A stretch of 64,000 nucleotides of DNA from Cyrtodaria siliqua (GCA_037043455.1 JAWPHD010001139.1:111001-175000), one strand, 5' to 3'; shown: positions 10,601-21,760, numbered from the stretch's first letter. The notes: generated by a model from the sequence alone, not told the origin. A program made the numbers and translations.

Positions 10601-11784
10601 TTACCGGATAATTATTTTGGCTGTAGTAAAACATGCTTTGGATATATTGACAATCAATATACAAACTAATGTTGTGGTTATATGAAAGGTGTTGCATATT
10701 ATATTACTTCTCACGAACAGACTCAATACTACCGGGTCTGCTACTTTCTCTCTTGTTTGTGTCTGTTCCTTCTAAGGGATCTCATTATCAGTATTTATTT
10801 ATAAAATGTAAAATTTGTTGTAGCGGGGAAAATAGAGACCTCCAGCGTCATGGTGGATATACAAACAATTTAGAACAATACTGTATGCTACATAGACTAT
10901 CTTTCCCTTTTCCGCTCCATCCCTCACAGAAAGGTATATTAGGTATATTCGGGATACGATATATTATATCTATGGCCAGTTAAAACATAAGATTTTTAAA
11001 GTGTCTCCGATGTACTTTAGTGTACAGTATATGATGCCCTAAGGCTGACCGGGGCCAATAGTGACACAGGGTCAGTATTACTTTCAATACTTAGCTATTG
11101 GACAAGCAATTTATATTTAGTAGAGATACGACTCCTGTTCCAGATAAGCGATGTAAACAATGTAGATTCTTAGTAGAAATATTTACAAATTATATGTCAA
11201 TGAAATATATTTCAATCAATTCTCCTTTGCTCATTAACTATGTTCTCAAAGATTTCAGTACACTTGTCCTTTCATCGTGTAACCTGAAATATTTTTAAGA
11301 ATAATGTAAACATCAGTATCTGGTATAGTATTTGGAGTTCAGTAATTTGGATCGAGTATTTACTTGAGAGTTAAGTATAAAGTGAATATTATATTGGATG
11401 CTTCGAATTAAAAATATATTGTGAGGAGATAACGAGTGTTGTGCTCATCTGTACTAAACGTGACATTGGATTATTTGGACTATTGTGAATAATTATATCA
11501 GGAAAGCCATACATTAAAACTGGATTAAAGAGACACATGACAAGTTAGAATAAATGGTCACTTACCAATAGTATATGGACTTTCTTCTTATATCGGATTT
11601 TAAACAAATACTAGATCTATGTTATGTATGTTCTGCAACGGTTAGAGAATATTTTAATTGTACCATTTGAATTTTGTTGATTTTATTTGAAACTTATTTG
11701 CTGGTTTTGTTTCCTTTCTTGTAACATTTTACCCGTAACATTAGGACCTTACTCTTAAATTTGATTTCAAAGAAGCGCTGGATC
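10601..11784. other. No gene identified
   Basis: AT-rich single-copy-looking DNA. The plus frame 10669-10983 (104 residues) has no domain or splice support and is most likely chance. Confidence 0.5.
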
Positions 11785-12792
11785 TACGAGGGTCATTCAA
11801 TAAGTTCTGTCACTAACGCGTTTAAGCAATTATTTGCTCGTTGTGAGTGTTGATGTTTGGTACCAAATGAAAGAACGTTTCAATACCATTCCAGTGATGG
11901 TAAAATAAATGCTGTATCTTTTGTGTGGCTAAAGTTATGGAGCATTTAATACACATCACTTATACATACTGGGGCATTTTCGTCCTGAGTTTTTTCAGGT
12001 ATGTTAATTGTTACTTTTTTAAATGCCTGTTTCTCTTTAAGTACTTGTCGAAGACCTTTGAAATGTCTCATACATTACCAGTTATATCTGTGCATTGCAA
12101 GATTTAGAATTTAAGCATGGTAGATGAAAAGGCATTGTCTTAGAAATTAACATTTTAAGCTAACGTGTAAAATTAATTTAATGATAAATGGACATTAAAT
12201 GGAAGGGCAGTCTTCTGAAATAGCGTTTTTGGATGATCAATATTTGCACTAAACATTGTAAAAAATTCTACAATAATTTGTTGAATATGAAATTTGAACA
12301 CTGAAGGACTCGGATTTGTAAAAAAAATATGAAAACATATTAATACTATGAGAATAATTACGACATTTAAAAGATATTATAACATTTCCGTAAACAAAAT
12401 GAAGAAAATCAGTGTTATTTCTGCTAAAATTAAGGGATATGCATTCACTCATAACTGGTTTGCAGCAAGACTTTTCCGAATTCTCGATAATCATTTTCAT
12501 GGAGTATGGGTGAATAACAACAGATGGCGTACAAGAACATTTAAAAGCATAGAATTATTCAAATAAGTTTTACAACGTTTTGTAACAAGGAAATTTTCAG
12601 AGATGCCAGTATCCAAAAGGTGTGGTAGGGGGAAATAATTCAGGGGTATAAATAACCGGAAATTTTTCATTTTTGTTGTGGAATTTAAGAGAGCGAACCC
12701 AGTAGTACTATAAATACACTACTTTATCTCAGTGTAATATCCAGTTCAAAGGATATATGCCTGGTGACAGAACTTTTTAAAGCACCCTCGTA
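11785..12792 (+). mobile_element. Mariner-like non-autonomous element, copy 2, complete
   Basis: About 1008 bp including flanking TA dinucleotides. The terminal inverted repeats of ~29 bp share TACGAGGGT and AAGTTCTGTCAC, differing mainly in the middle (CATTCAAT versus GCTTTAAA). TA duplication and termini of this form fit the Tc1/mariner superfamily. The only notable frame is 12348-12566 (72 residues, MRIITTFKRYYNISV... FKSIELFK), conserved with copies 1 and 3 but unlike a DDE transposase. It is therefore a non-autonomous or derived family. Confidence 0.85.
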
Positions 12793-13282
12793 ATTTAAAA
12801 TTGGATTTAATTTCTAATTAAACGTATACAGGATCATCTCTGTGTTATACATACTTATATTACCTATGCATCTGCCTAGTTTGTTAGTGAATAATGTCTT
12901 TATTTACAGTCCCGTTTTAGTGCTAGGAATGAGGTTCGGTGCATCCTATAACATGCTTGATATCACCATCGGTATTTTTGCCACTACAAGGCAGTACCCA
13001 TATTATCAACCCTTTTGTGTTTTGGTGTCCGATACTTTGCTTTGTTCCGTGTGATTGTTGTTTCTTTTAAATGCGTGTTTTGGGTTGATTGTGTTGTTAC
13101 GGGTAAATTTTAACAAGAAAAGAAGTGCAAAACCAACAAAGATTTTTAAAAACAATCAACACTTGTACAGCCTGGACAGTGAGCACTTATGGTAAGGCAG
13201 CAACATCGTATAGAAGAGAACCTTTCCTGTTGTCACTTAAAAGTGTCTTTGAGTAATGTTTTAATTCAATATAAAGTTTGGT
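12793..13282. other. No gene identified
   Basis: AT-rich DNA. The 70-residue plus frame at 12842-13054 has a hydrophobic start but no support. Part of it (CCCGTTTTAGTGCTAGGAATG) loosely resembles the 3' region of the retroelement at 13283. Confidence 0.4.
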
Positions 13283-14130
13283 ACCCCGATATACTTTTTA
13301 AATATAAAAGTAATTAAAGAACTCTTCTGCGACAATGACTATTATTACCCTGATATACCTTTTGAATATAAAAGTAATTAAAGAACTCTTCTGCGACAAT
13401 GACTATTATTAGACTTCTATGGTGACGTACTTTACACACTTCGTAATATGCTAGGTCATAATAACTTTCATACAATCTTTTTTAAACATGTTAACAAGTT
13501 TATCAATAGAGGTTATGACCCTATCATTTTGCAACACGCTGCAGGTTTAGTGGTGGACCAATTTACAGTTCGCCACTATGCTTTCCTCTTTGATTGTGCG
13601 ATGACCTGACAGATTGTGGACCCTATGATGACGTCTACCTAATGCCTTATAGGACGGTAGCGTTTGATGTTTAATTTGTCTTTAATATTATGTGTCCTAC
13701 CCTTAACGGTTTGTTCTCTTGTTGCTCTGGCTTCTGCTAAGTCAATGAGTACTGCCTTTGTGGCTTCTAGGCTTTAGTTCTTTTATTTATATATACATAT
13801 ATGTGTTTTACTTATATTTCCTATTTATGCTGCCATGTTTGTTAGAGATTAAACCTGGCGAGGACCTCTATTTACACTGTCCCGTTTATAGGGAAACAAT
13901 AGGGAAATAGTGAGGTTTGGTTCACCCGAAACTGTAAATCCCCAGCAACCTTTTTTTACCACTGACTATTCCATGGCGGTAGCACTACTGTTAACCACTT
14001 TGTGTTTGTGATGTCTTATTTCGCTTTTTATTCATCTTTAAAGTTGTTCTTTGTTTCTGTGTATATTTTTCGTTGGCTGTGGTCATTGAATGCTATTTTT
14101 CCTGTTCGATTTTTATATCTACTTTGATAA
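13283..14130 (+). pseudogene. Retroelement 3' end (family R), copy I
   Basis: A 5'-truncated copy of an unclassified retroelement also found at 20930, 46075 and 47180. Coding remains (FYGDVLYTLRNMLGHNNF, then LVVDQFTVRHYAFLFDC) run to about 13640 and match the better frame at 48055-47675. A 64-bp tandem duplication lies at 13288-13415. A ~480-bp untranslated tail follows, with landmarks ACTGTCCCGTTTA and CCATGGCGGTAGC, ending with TTCCTGTTCGATTTTTATAT. Variable 5' ends with a shared 3' end fit target-primed reverse transcription, so LINE-like is my inference. Several stops and a frameshift show it is dead. Confidence 0.6.
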
Positions 14131-14229
14131 AAAATAATAATGGCTTTATCAATAATTCAATCGAACTGTGAATGTACTGAGTATTTAAAGTTTACTGAAC
14201 TATTGAAGACTATTTAACTGCTATTAACC

Positions 14230-14418
14230 CATCGGTTAATTCTCGAATACATTAAATGATAAGACTCCGATACACGGGACCGCCCGGTTTACGTCCCAAT
14301 TCGACGTACCTGGCTAGGTGGTGTATCTTGCTGAAAACCCAGGCAGGTCAATGAGACTCGAACCCGTGATCCCCGAGTTCAGAGTCGAACGTGCTATCTC
14401 TGGGCCATCACTGCCCCT
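14230..14418 (-). mobile_element. tRNA-derived SINE, diverged copy
   Basis: Shares ATACACGGGACCGCCCGGTT and TACGTCCC with the SINE at 25583-25916. Read on the minus strand, the head has a B-box-like GGTTCGAGTCT and an upstream GGCCCAGAGATAGCACG resembling a tRNA A-box region. No clear target duplication. Confidence 0.65.
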
Positions 14419-14429
14419 TATTTAAAGGC

Positions 14430-14790
14430 AAATGGCTTGTTTAAATAACTACTGATAATCAAAACATAAAGTCGGAGATCTATGGCTGAGTAAGTGTCCT
14501 GTGTTCATACAACTTGATACACATGATCCAGTGGCGCCAGGAAAGCTCGTACCTTTAATATACGATTTTAAATTGATAAATAGTTTGTTTAAACCCCTAC
14601 TGATTATTAAAACATTAAGTCGGAGGTCAAAGGCACTGTAAATGACCTATGTTCATAAAACTTGGTACACATGGCGGTAAATGCCCTATGTTCATAAACT
14701 GTGATACACATGATCCAGTGGCGCCAGGAAAGCTCGAACCTTAGTCTCCGTATTTAAAATGAAAAATGGTTTATTTAAACACCTACTTAT
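14430..14790 (+). repeat. ~187-bp tandem repeat, two copies
   Basis: The landmark ATGATCCAGTGGCGCCAGGA recurs 187 bp apart (about 14522 and 14709), with shared flanks such as TAAAACATTAAGTCGGAG. Confidence 0.75.
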
Positions 14791-14873
14791 TACAATATTT
14801 TCAATGACTACAGCTGGAAAAAAGTTAAATTAAATGATTTTAAACGATCAACATGATAAATAGAATATCCTGT

Positions 14874-14990
14874 TAATGCCTGATCGTATCCAGTGTATAA
14901 GGTTCGGCACGAACAAAATGAAGCCCTCGGCACAGCCTCGGGCTTTATTTTTTTCTCAGCCTCACCTGATAAACTGGATGTGATCAGGCA
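14874..14990. repeat. Hairpin MITE-like element
   Basis: The outer arms TGCCTGATCGTATCCAGTGT and ACTGGATGTGATCAGGCA enclose an inner GC-rich stem (GAAGCCC...GGGCTTT) with a T run. The inner part looks like a bacterial terminator, but in this context it is the core of a short inverted-repeat element. Confidence 0.75.
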
Positions 14991-15004
14991 CTGACCTGAT
15001 ATTC

Positions 15005-15560
15005 TCTATGTCTCTAATAATACCTCTAGTAATAACATATATGCATGTTGTCTATAATAATACCATATCCGCGTGTTGTCCCTAATAATACCACATCCGC
15101 ATATTGTCCTCATATTACCATATATGCTTATTGTCCCTCATAATACCACATCCGCGTGTTGTCTTTAATAATACCATATCAGCTTTTTTCTATTATATCA
15201 AATTCGTGTATTCTCCCTAATAATAACAATTATACGTGTTGTCTCTAATAAGGCAATAAATGCGTGTTGTCTCTAATAAATAAATGACATGTGTGTTGTT
15301 GTCTTTAATAAAACCATATATACGTGTTGTCTCCTTTAAGACCATATCAGTTGAAGATCATAGAACCTTCAGTCTCTAATAAGACCATAGGCGATGGCTG
15401 TTTGTACTATGATACATTATGCATTTGGTTTAAAATAAGACAATAGACGCTTTCTATTACTAATAAGACAATAGCTTCTTTTTATCTCTAGTAAGACAAT
15501 ACACGCTTTATATCTCTAATAAGACACTAACCTATTTTTATCTCAAATAAGACAGTATGT
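15005..15560 (+). repeat. ~32-bp minisatellite, left block
   Basis: Degenerate copies of TGTCTCTAATAATACCATAT with a CCGCGTGT end, drifting to AATAAGACAATA.GCTT toward the right. It continues at 16656 after the LINE fragment. Confidence 0.85.
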
Positions 15561-15782
15561 GCATATACAATTCAAAATCAAACATATATGAAATAACCGA
15601 AAATTAAGCACCCAGCCCAACAGACCTATACGTCAGTATCTATAAATAATAATACTAAGTAATCACATGATATAAATATCAATTGTTATTTAAATTGAAT
15701 AAATCAATAATAAATAGTACAGTGGATATTAAATATGATTGCACATTTATAGCAATGGCATTATACTTGATAATACAATAAG

Positions 15783-16651
15783 TTATGTAATATTATAAGT
15801 TGAGTTGCGTCTCTTAAGAAAAGCTTTAAATAAGTATTTTGCAACTTTCCTCTGACGAGTAAGCACAATAAATTTAAGTTTCTCTTTCTTATCAAAGGTT
15901 AAAATGTCTCTGATATGTAGAGTTGTATTAAATATAGTGTTTACTATATCATTATAAAAAGAACAGTCTAGTAATAAATGGTGTTCATCTTCAACAGCAT
16001 TATCATAACAATATCTACAAAGTCCCTGGTTTTGATTTTCGCCGACGTATCTCCCAGTTTCAATTCTAATTGGTAGTATACCACAACGAAACTGGGCTAA
16101 AATAGATCGCTCACCCTTAGTAAGTGTCATTTTCACGTAATTATTGGTAACAAAGGTTTCTTTAAATAGAATATAAGACCTCAATTTCGGTAAACTTCTA
16201 GTCTGTTATATCCAAATTCTCTCGTAATAGTCTCTTATAACGATATTTAAAGTTGACATGTTAACGGTAGTTTTATTATTAAAGTGAATAATCAAACCAA
16301 GTTCTTGCATTATATTTTTAACACTGCTTGATCAGTTATTAAAGCAAATGGTATAGTCACAGTTGAAAGCACGGTTTGTTAGACGATTGTCATCCAAAGT
16401 CAACATTATATTCCAAAATCGTAATATCGAGGTCCAGTGTCTATATAAACTTGGTAGCCATCCTGTGTCTCCGATGATCGGTGGAACTGGAGCAAATCTA
16501 TAAACGCCTAAGAAGTATCTGGAGGCACGCGGACATTTTCTATCGACTGATACCGTTTGTGAGCACATATAGACGAACCGTAATCAAGAATCGGAACTAC
16601 GCAGTTGTAACATAGTTTTTCGTATGAGTTAAAACCAAATTCCTTGAACTT
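15783..16651 (-). pseudogene. LINE reverse-transcriptase C-terminal relic (CR1/Jockey-like)
   Basis: Minus-strand reading from 16651: LDYGSSICAHKRYQSIENV, then a one-frame shift into RASRYFLGVYRFAPV and IGDTGWLPSLYRHW (16568-16332), then the frame 16184-15783 with KMTLTKGERSILAQFRCGIL and the zinc-knuckle-like CRYCYDNAVEDEHHLLLDC. This order and these motifs are the familiar C-terminus of mollusc CR1/Jockey-type non-LTR retrotransposon polyproteins. At least one frameshift and a gap of stops between the two frames make it inactive. The upstream RT domain is absent, so it is 5'-truncated, and it sits inside the ~32-bp minisatellite. Confidence 0.85.
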
Positions 16652-16655
16652 ATAT

Positions 16656-17040
16656 ATGATTTTTATTTAAGACAATAGCCTCTTTTTATTTCAAATAAGA
16701 CAATATACGCTTTGTGTCACATTTGTCTCTAATAGTTAAAACCGTAGACGCTTTCATCGCAAATCAGGCCGCAGACGCTTTCGTCTCTAATACGCTCATA
16801 ATTATAGTCTTTCTTAATTAGACCATAGATAACTGTTGTCTCTAATGACGCGTTTTGTCTTTTATAATTAAATATACGCTTGTTGTCTATAATAACGCAA
16901 TAAACGCATTTTGTCTCTAATATTGTAATGTAATAAGACAATAAACGCATTTTGTCTCTTATAATAATGTAAGATAATGTAATATAATGCAATATAATAA
17001 GACAATGAACGCCTTTTGTGTTTAGTAATGTAATCTATGT
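16656..17040 (+). repeat. ~32-bp minisatellite, right block
   Basis: Continuation of the 15005-15560 array (TAAGACAATA.ACGCTTTTGTCTCTAA units), with a local AATGTAATATAATG expansion. The frames here are repeat translations. Confidence 0.8.
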
Positions 17041-17399
17041 AAAAAGCTTTAAATATGTTCTCCTTAAGACGGTTCCTCACGTACTAAAATCAAAACCAAC
17101 GTCAAGGTCTTAATTTGAATTCAGAAGACGTATTATATGCATGTATAGGCAATGCTCATGTTCTCCTTCCTTAACAAGAAAGTGTTTCGCTAACTTAAAC
17201 TCACCATTAATTGACTTATTGTGAAGGGTTTCTATCTAACGTTTGTAGAACTTGATACCCGGCCCATTTATTATTATAAAATGTGTATTGTTTATATGTT
17301 GATATCACGCTGTATGTAAACTAGTTGAAGGTATAGTTAACATTTTATTAACGTTATTAATGTTTCTTAAACACTATAAACAGAATTTCAACACATTAA
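17041..17399. other. No gene identified
   Basis: AT-rich spacer between two minisatellites; nothing recognised. Confidence 0.5.
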
Positions 17400-17935
17400 C
17401 ACTGTCTGTCTGTTTATGAGACCGTGTTTATTTATTTTAGAAGTTCCGACACATTTTCAATTCTGACTATGAGACCGCGTATATATATGTCAGAAGTTCC
17501 GACAAATTAACACTGACTGTAAGACCGTGTCGATTTATGTCAGAAGTTCCGACACCTTACATGTAAGACCGTTTATATTTATGTCAAAAGTTCCGACACA
17601 TTAATACTGACTGTAAGACCGTATAGATTTATGTCAGAAATTCCGACACCTTACATGTAAGACGTGTATATTTATGTCAGAAGTTCCGACACATTAACAC
17701 TGACTGTAAGACCGTGTAGATTTATGTCAGAAGTTCCGACACATTAACACTGACTGTAGGACCGTGTATACTTATGTCAGATGTTCCGACACATTAACAC
17801 TGACTGTACGCTCGTGTAGATTTATGTCAGAAGTTCCGACACATAAACACGGACTGTAAGATCGTGTAGATTTATATCAGAAGTTCCGACACATTAACAA
17901 TGACTGTAAGATCGTATAGATATATGAAAAATGTC
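17400..17935 (+). repeat. 50-bp minisatellite
   Basis: About ten copies of a 50-bp unit with CAGAAGTTCCGACACATTAA and CTGTAAGACCGTGTA. Two shortened copies carry CACCTTACATGTAAGACC. Confidence 0.95.
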
Positions 17936-19986
17936 CGCCACATTAAAGTAACGTCAGAGCAGATGAAAAACGAAGATGCACATTACGTCAGAATACCGTT
18001 CATATTAAATCCTAATTATAGCATTTGTACATAATTATTTGTCATTGATTAGTGATGAATTTTGAGTTTATCTTAATTATTTCTTTAAAAACTAAACACT
18101 CTCCAAACGTTTGAAAAACGCTTTAAATGTAGTTTTCACAAAATGTTAATATGTTTCTATGTTTCTTTTTCTGTAATCATTTGTACGGAATGTTGAAATT
18201 AGATTGCTGATATCAAATGCATGGTACAAGTTTGATGGAATTATTGCAAAAAACGTAAATGCCAAGTCGAAATGTCTTGAGAGTGAAAACGATATGTTAA
18301 CCGTAAATGTTGAATGTGTTTTAAGCAATACACCAATCGCCAATCACGCGAAAGGTTTCAGCGTACATTTTACGCTTCAGATTGATTCCTTATTCCAACG
18401 GTAGTATTGTGAACATGAATAGTCAATTATGTTGACTATAATAGATGTTAAAATGATTCTGTTTACGCGTATTTGTACGTGATCAAAACTACGTCTGAAA
18501 GCACGATTACCAAGAAGGTGCCTGCCAGCAAAAAGGAGATATTCACATAACGGATTCTTAAAACATTGCATGTAGGCAACGTAGCCATGCAATTGCTTAT
18601 AGCTTCGTTGTTTTAGACAACGTCCTTAAGGAAATTCATCGTCAAGATATGAGAGACATAAACACCAATAACATACACTGCGTTGAAATACCTGAAACCC
18701 GTCTAATCATACGTACATTGCTTGTATTGAAAGTATCTAATTAATGAGGTTAATGTAACTTCGTTAATGTAAATAAAAATATCAGTTACTTGTAGCATTC
18801 CACTAAATGATTGAGACGAGGGTCAAATTACGTTCGTATTTACCTTGCAAAGACAGGAGACCATACTTACACCAGTCTTGGACATAACTTCTGTGTCTGA
18901 TTCAGTTATATATAATTCTAGTCAAATTGTTTTTGTTTTTATGTGGTTTTTTAAATGTACTATGTAAATGCTACAAATACGGCAAAATAAAATGGTCACC
19001 TTATTCTTCGGCAATATGCAAGATATGTCAATGACCAATGCCAGATACAGTCATTATTCATTGGTTAGAACTTTCCCCTTTTATTTACAACTTTATATAC
19101 TCGGTATAAACATGGATCAGAGTTGATAAATGATGTTAAACAATGGAATAGGCGTCGTAATGTTATAATTCATACATCATTTGAAAGATGAGTTTGTGCT
19201 AATTTACACGCCGAAAACGTTATTAAACTCGAAAATAAGATAAATGATATCGTTAGTATCCGAGAGGTCAGTGTTAAAATCGTACAAATGTTTTAAATAT
19301 TAAATGAGACACAATGCATATACTAATTTTGAAATGCGTATATTACTGGATAGAAGCACTAATCAAAGAATCAATTCCCAAAACCGTTTTCAATTTGAAC
19401 GAAACATGACGGAGAAAGAACAATGGTAAATACCCAAAGGTCCGTGGAAAACGTATGCATTACATTCGACACCGAGTATATCCGTTACTTTTATACAGAT
19501 CTGAACGTTTTTAGTAAGATTCCTATTTGAATATCACACTCCTGTCATGTTTGGCTCGAATTAAAAACATGATTGGATTTTAATGTATAAGATGTCCATC
19601 ATTTCAGCGATATAAGCATTGCAATAGTCGTATGTATATTCTGGTTTACAACTTTAATTATATCTTGGGTCCATTTCTTATTTTACCGAGTAAATTACCA
19701 GGTAACTCTGGTAAACTGCAAAGCAAGACGTTATATGTCGAGAAATGTAATACACCACATTGGAGTCATGCTCTATACTGTAAACATTGTGATAATGGAC
19801 CACCACGACATGTTGTTAGAGTAGTTTAATAATTGTAAAACGTGTAATTCGTCTAAACCTAAAATAACTAGCTAGACTGGATGAAATACGTGCAGTCTGG
19901 AGAGGGATCATATTAGTAATCTTATTTAATTAAATGACAATGTAAACTTTGATAATGAGAAATAGATACTGCTGTATTATACATAC
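17936..19986. other. No exon found; would be intron if the gene upstream is intact
   Basis: The rest of the fibrinogen-like domain should lie downstream of the donor at 19986 on the minus strand, that is, at lower coordinates. I searched by eye for EFWLGN-, DSL.YH- and CA..Y.GAWW-type exons and found none here. A good minus-strand donor (GTAAGTATGG) lies near 18865 with no recognisable exon. Short frames on both strands at 18146-18592 and 19632-19829 have no domain. Confidence 0.4.
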
Positions 19987-20120
19987 TGTCCATCCACCTC
20001 CTGCCGTTTGCATGTCACAATGGACCTGTAAACCATGCACCTTGGAAAGAGGCCGTATATTGTAAACACCACTCGTGGCACCGACATTCCTTTCTTTAAT
20101 ATTTTTACAGTCAAAAGGCT
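19987..20120 (-). CDS. Fibrinogen-like (FReD) domain, first exon
   Basis: Minus-strand exon of 134 bp with acceptor TTAATTCTAG just above 20120 and donor GTATGT just below 19987. Translation gives PFDCKNIKE, VGATSGVYNIRP and VHCDMQTAGGGWT. This is the signature N-terminal ~43 residues of a fibrinogen C-terminal domain: first Cys, GVY.I.P strand, CDM...GGGWT. The family module is about 210-220 residues, so most of it is missing. The acceptor is phase 1 and the donor phase 0. The upstream thrombospondin exon ends in phase 1, so they join cleanly through a Glu codon. Such domains are usually secreted and bind carbohydrate or protein ligands; in molluscs many are lectin-like immune proteins. Function here is inferred. 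No stop or frameshift is present, so a live gene is likely, but a gene fragment cannot be excluded. Confidence 0.88.
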
Positions 20121-20613
20121 CTAGAATTAAAATATTCTACCTTTATATCTAGCTATGAATTTCTAAACTGGACGCCAAAATAACCTGTAGTGACGTTTAC
20201 GCTAAAACAATACACTAACTATCAAAAGGATAACAATGTAAATAGTTTTAATGACTGTTATATTAAGGTTGGTGTCATTGTTTACAGATGGTCATACATA
20301 TTTTGAATTGCCTTTAACAAAATAATAATTATTTGTGCATGCTCTCATAACATGTGCATTGATATACTGACTTGTTCGGACATCCTCAATCAGTGTTTAA
20401 AGAGTGTTAAGCGATATCCGTTTTAAACGGAAGAATGATGGCATAAAGATATAAAGTTTGGAAAATGAATGGTCTGTTTAGATGTGGGAGAAACTGGTCC
20501 CCTGTTTGTCTTTAAATTGCAACATTTACCGTGCATTATTAAAACGTGTCCATTTTAAGCGAAGGTTTCGTTCTCATTTTTGTATCTAGTATAGCATATA
20601 AATCACATACCAC
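20121..20613 (-). other. Inferred intron between TSR and fibrinogen exons
   Basis: A 493-bp AT-rich interval starting GTGGTATG and ending in a T-rich tract plus CTAG on the minus strand. An alternative donor, GTAGGT, lies 5 bp upstream inside the exon but would break the phase match. Confidence 0.6.
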
Positions 20614-20775
20614 CTACAGGTAACGTGCACAGTTTGATATCATCACTACTGCCAACACAATATCTGCCGAGTAGGGATGGACTAGGATTGTCGCATGACC
20701 GGATACGTTTCTGAAGTCCACTGCCACAGGTGGTGCTGCATGTACTCCAGGGCTTCCATACTGACCATCCACCGT
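20614..20775 (-). CDS. Thrombospondin type-1 repeat (TSR) exon
   Basis: A 162-bp minus-strand exon, phase 1 to phase 1, with acceptor CTTCTGTTCATCTAG and donor GTGGTATG. The translation has all the hallmarks in order: GGWSVWKPWSTCSTTCGSG, LQKRIRSC, PSPSLLGRYC and KLCTLP. The WxxWxxW tryptophans, the CSxTCG motif and the RxRxC arginine layer are intact. Five of six expected cysteines are present; Val sits where the sixth is expected, so the last disulfide may be absent or use another Cys. TSRs are extracellular adhesion modules, often C-mannosylated and O-fucosylated at the W and CSxTCG motifs. One exon per TSR with symmetric phase 1 is the usual animal arrangement. Splicing to 20120-19987 is inferred. 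Confidence 0.92.
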   Translation of the reverse strand, partial: TVDGQYGSPGVHAAPPVAVDFRNVSGHATILVHPYSADIVLAVVMISNCARYL

Positions 20776-20929
20776 CTAGATGAACAGAAGGAGATTAAGA
20801 TAAAAGACAACATTCAATGCATTATTGACAAATGTTTTTTACCCCCAACAAGTCTAGAATGATATTTGTGTATTTCTCAGCTTTAGATACTTGGTCATGA
20901 TCACATGTATACACTCTTTATTAGGCGTG
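20776..20929 (-). other. Upstream intron sequence of the TSR gene
   Basis: Contains the pyrimidine-rich acceptor region. I find no second TSR exon between here and the retroelement copy at 20930. Confidence 0.4.
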
Positions 20930-21760
20930 TTAAGATTGTTCATTGTACGAACACCGGATAGACTATAAACCCTATGATGACGTCTACCTAAATCCGGCAA
21001 TGCCTGATGTTTGTATTCAGTGCTGTCTTGTAGTGGCCTTATGATGTCTTGTCTGTTCTCGCTGGATAAATGAATCATTCTTTGGACCAATTTATTTTAC
21101 ATCAAACAAACTTTGAGTAAAATTGTATCAAACATGTTGGATATAAAGGGCACTCTTTCTGCCATATACATATTCTATCTGATATTATCTTCACACCAAT
21201 AACGTTGCATTACTGTCATGTTCTTTATGGTTGACACTGCTTATGCTTAAAATATGCATTTGGTTGAAACTTTACTTAACCATATTCCATCTATGTTGGA
21301 TCAGTTGTTTTAAAGATGGCCGACTAAATGCCCTGAATTCACTTGTTGCTCTTTCTTCTGCCAAGTCAATGATGGCTTTCTAGGCTTTTTAATTGCATAT
21401 ATACATGATAATCTTCGTGTTTTGCTTATATTGCAAAGTCATTCTGCCTTGTTGCCTTGTTGTATAGAGTATACGCTAGCCAGGTACGTCTTTACCTGTG
21501 CTGGACATCCCGTTGTATTGAGATGACGATAGGATAAGAGTGAGGTTTGGTGTAGCTTAGATCATGGTTGAAACATCATATGCCTTTTTTTGCCACTGAA
21601 CGTTCCAAGGCGATATCTCTATTGCCCTATTGTTTTACGTTTGTGATGTCATATACTTTACCTTTCATTTATCGTGGAGTAGTTGTTTGTTTCTCTGTGT
21701 GCTTTTGGTTCTTAAATGCTTCATTTCCTGTTTGACTTTTATATCTGCTTTAATAATCCC
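20930..21760 (+). mobile_element. Retroelement family R, copy II, degenerate
   Basis: Starts around CCCTATGATGACGTCTACCT (the C-terminal coding end), is interrupted by about 250 bp of unrelated sequence, then resumes with the family tail (TTGCCACTGAACGTTCCAAG) and ends in TTCCTGTTTGACTTTTATAT. The minus frame 21090-20854 is antisense noise. It lies in the presumed first intron of the TSR gene. Confidence 0.6.

Noticed and set aside
10669..10983. 104-residue plus frame
   Set aside because: Hydrophobic start but no conserved motif, no splice context and ordinary AT-rich composition.
14340..14420. Possible tRNA gene
   Set aside because: Box A and B resemble tRNA but the arms do not pair and the context is the SINE family also seen at 25583.
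14930..14955. Rho-independent terminator
   Set aside because: Stem plus T run fits in form, but the DNA is eukaryotic and the stem is nested in a larger inverted repeat.
15005..17935. CRISPR-like regularly spaced repeats
   Set aside because: Units are contiguous degenerate minisatellites without unique spacers, in a eukaryotic context.
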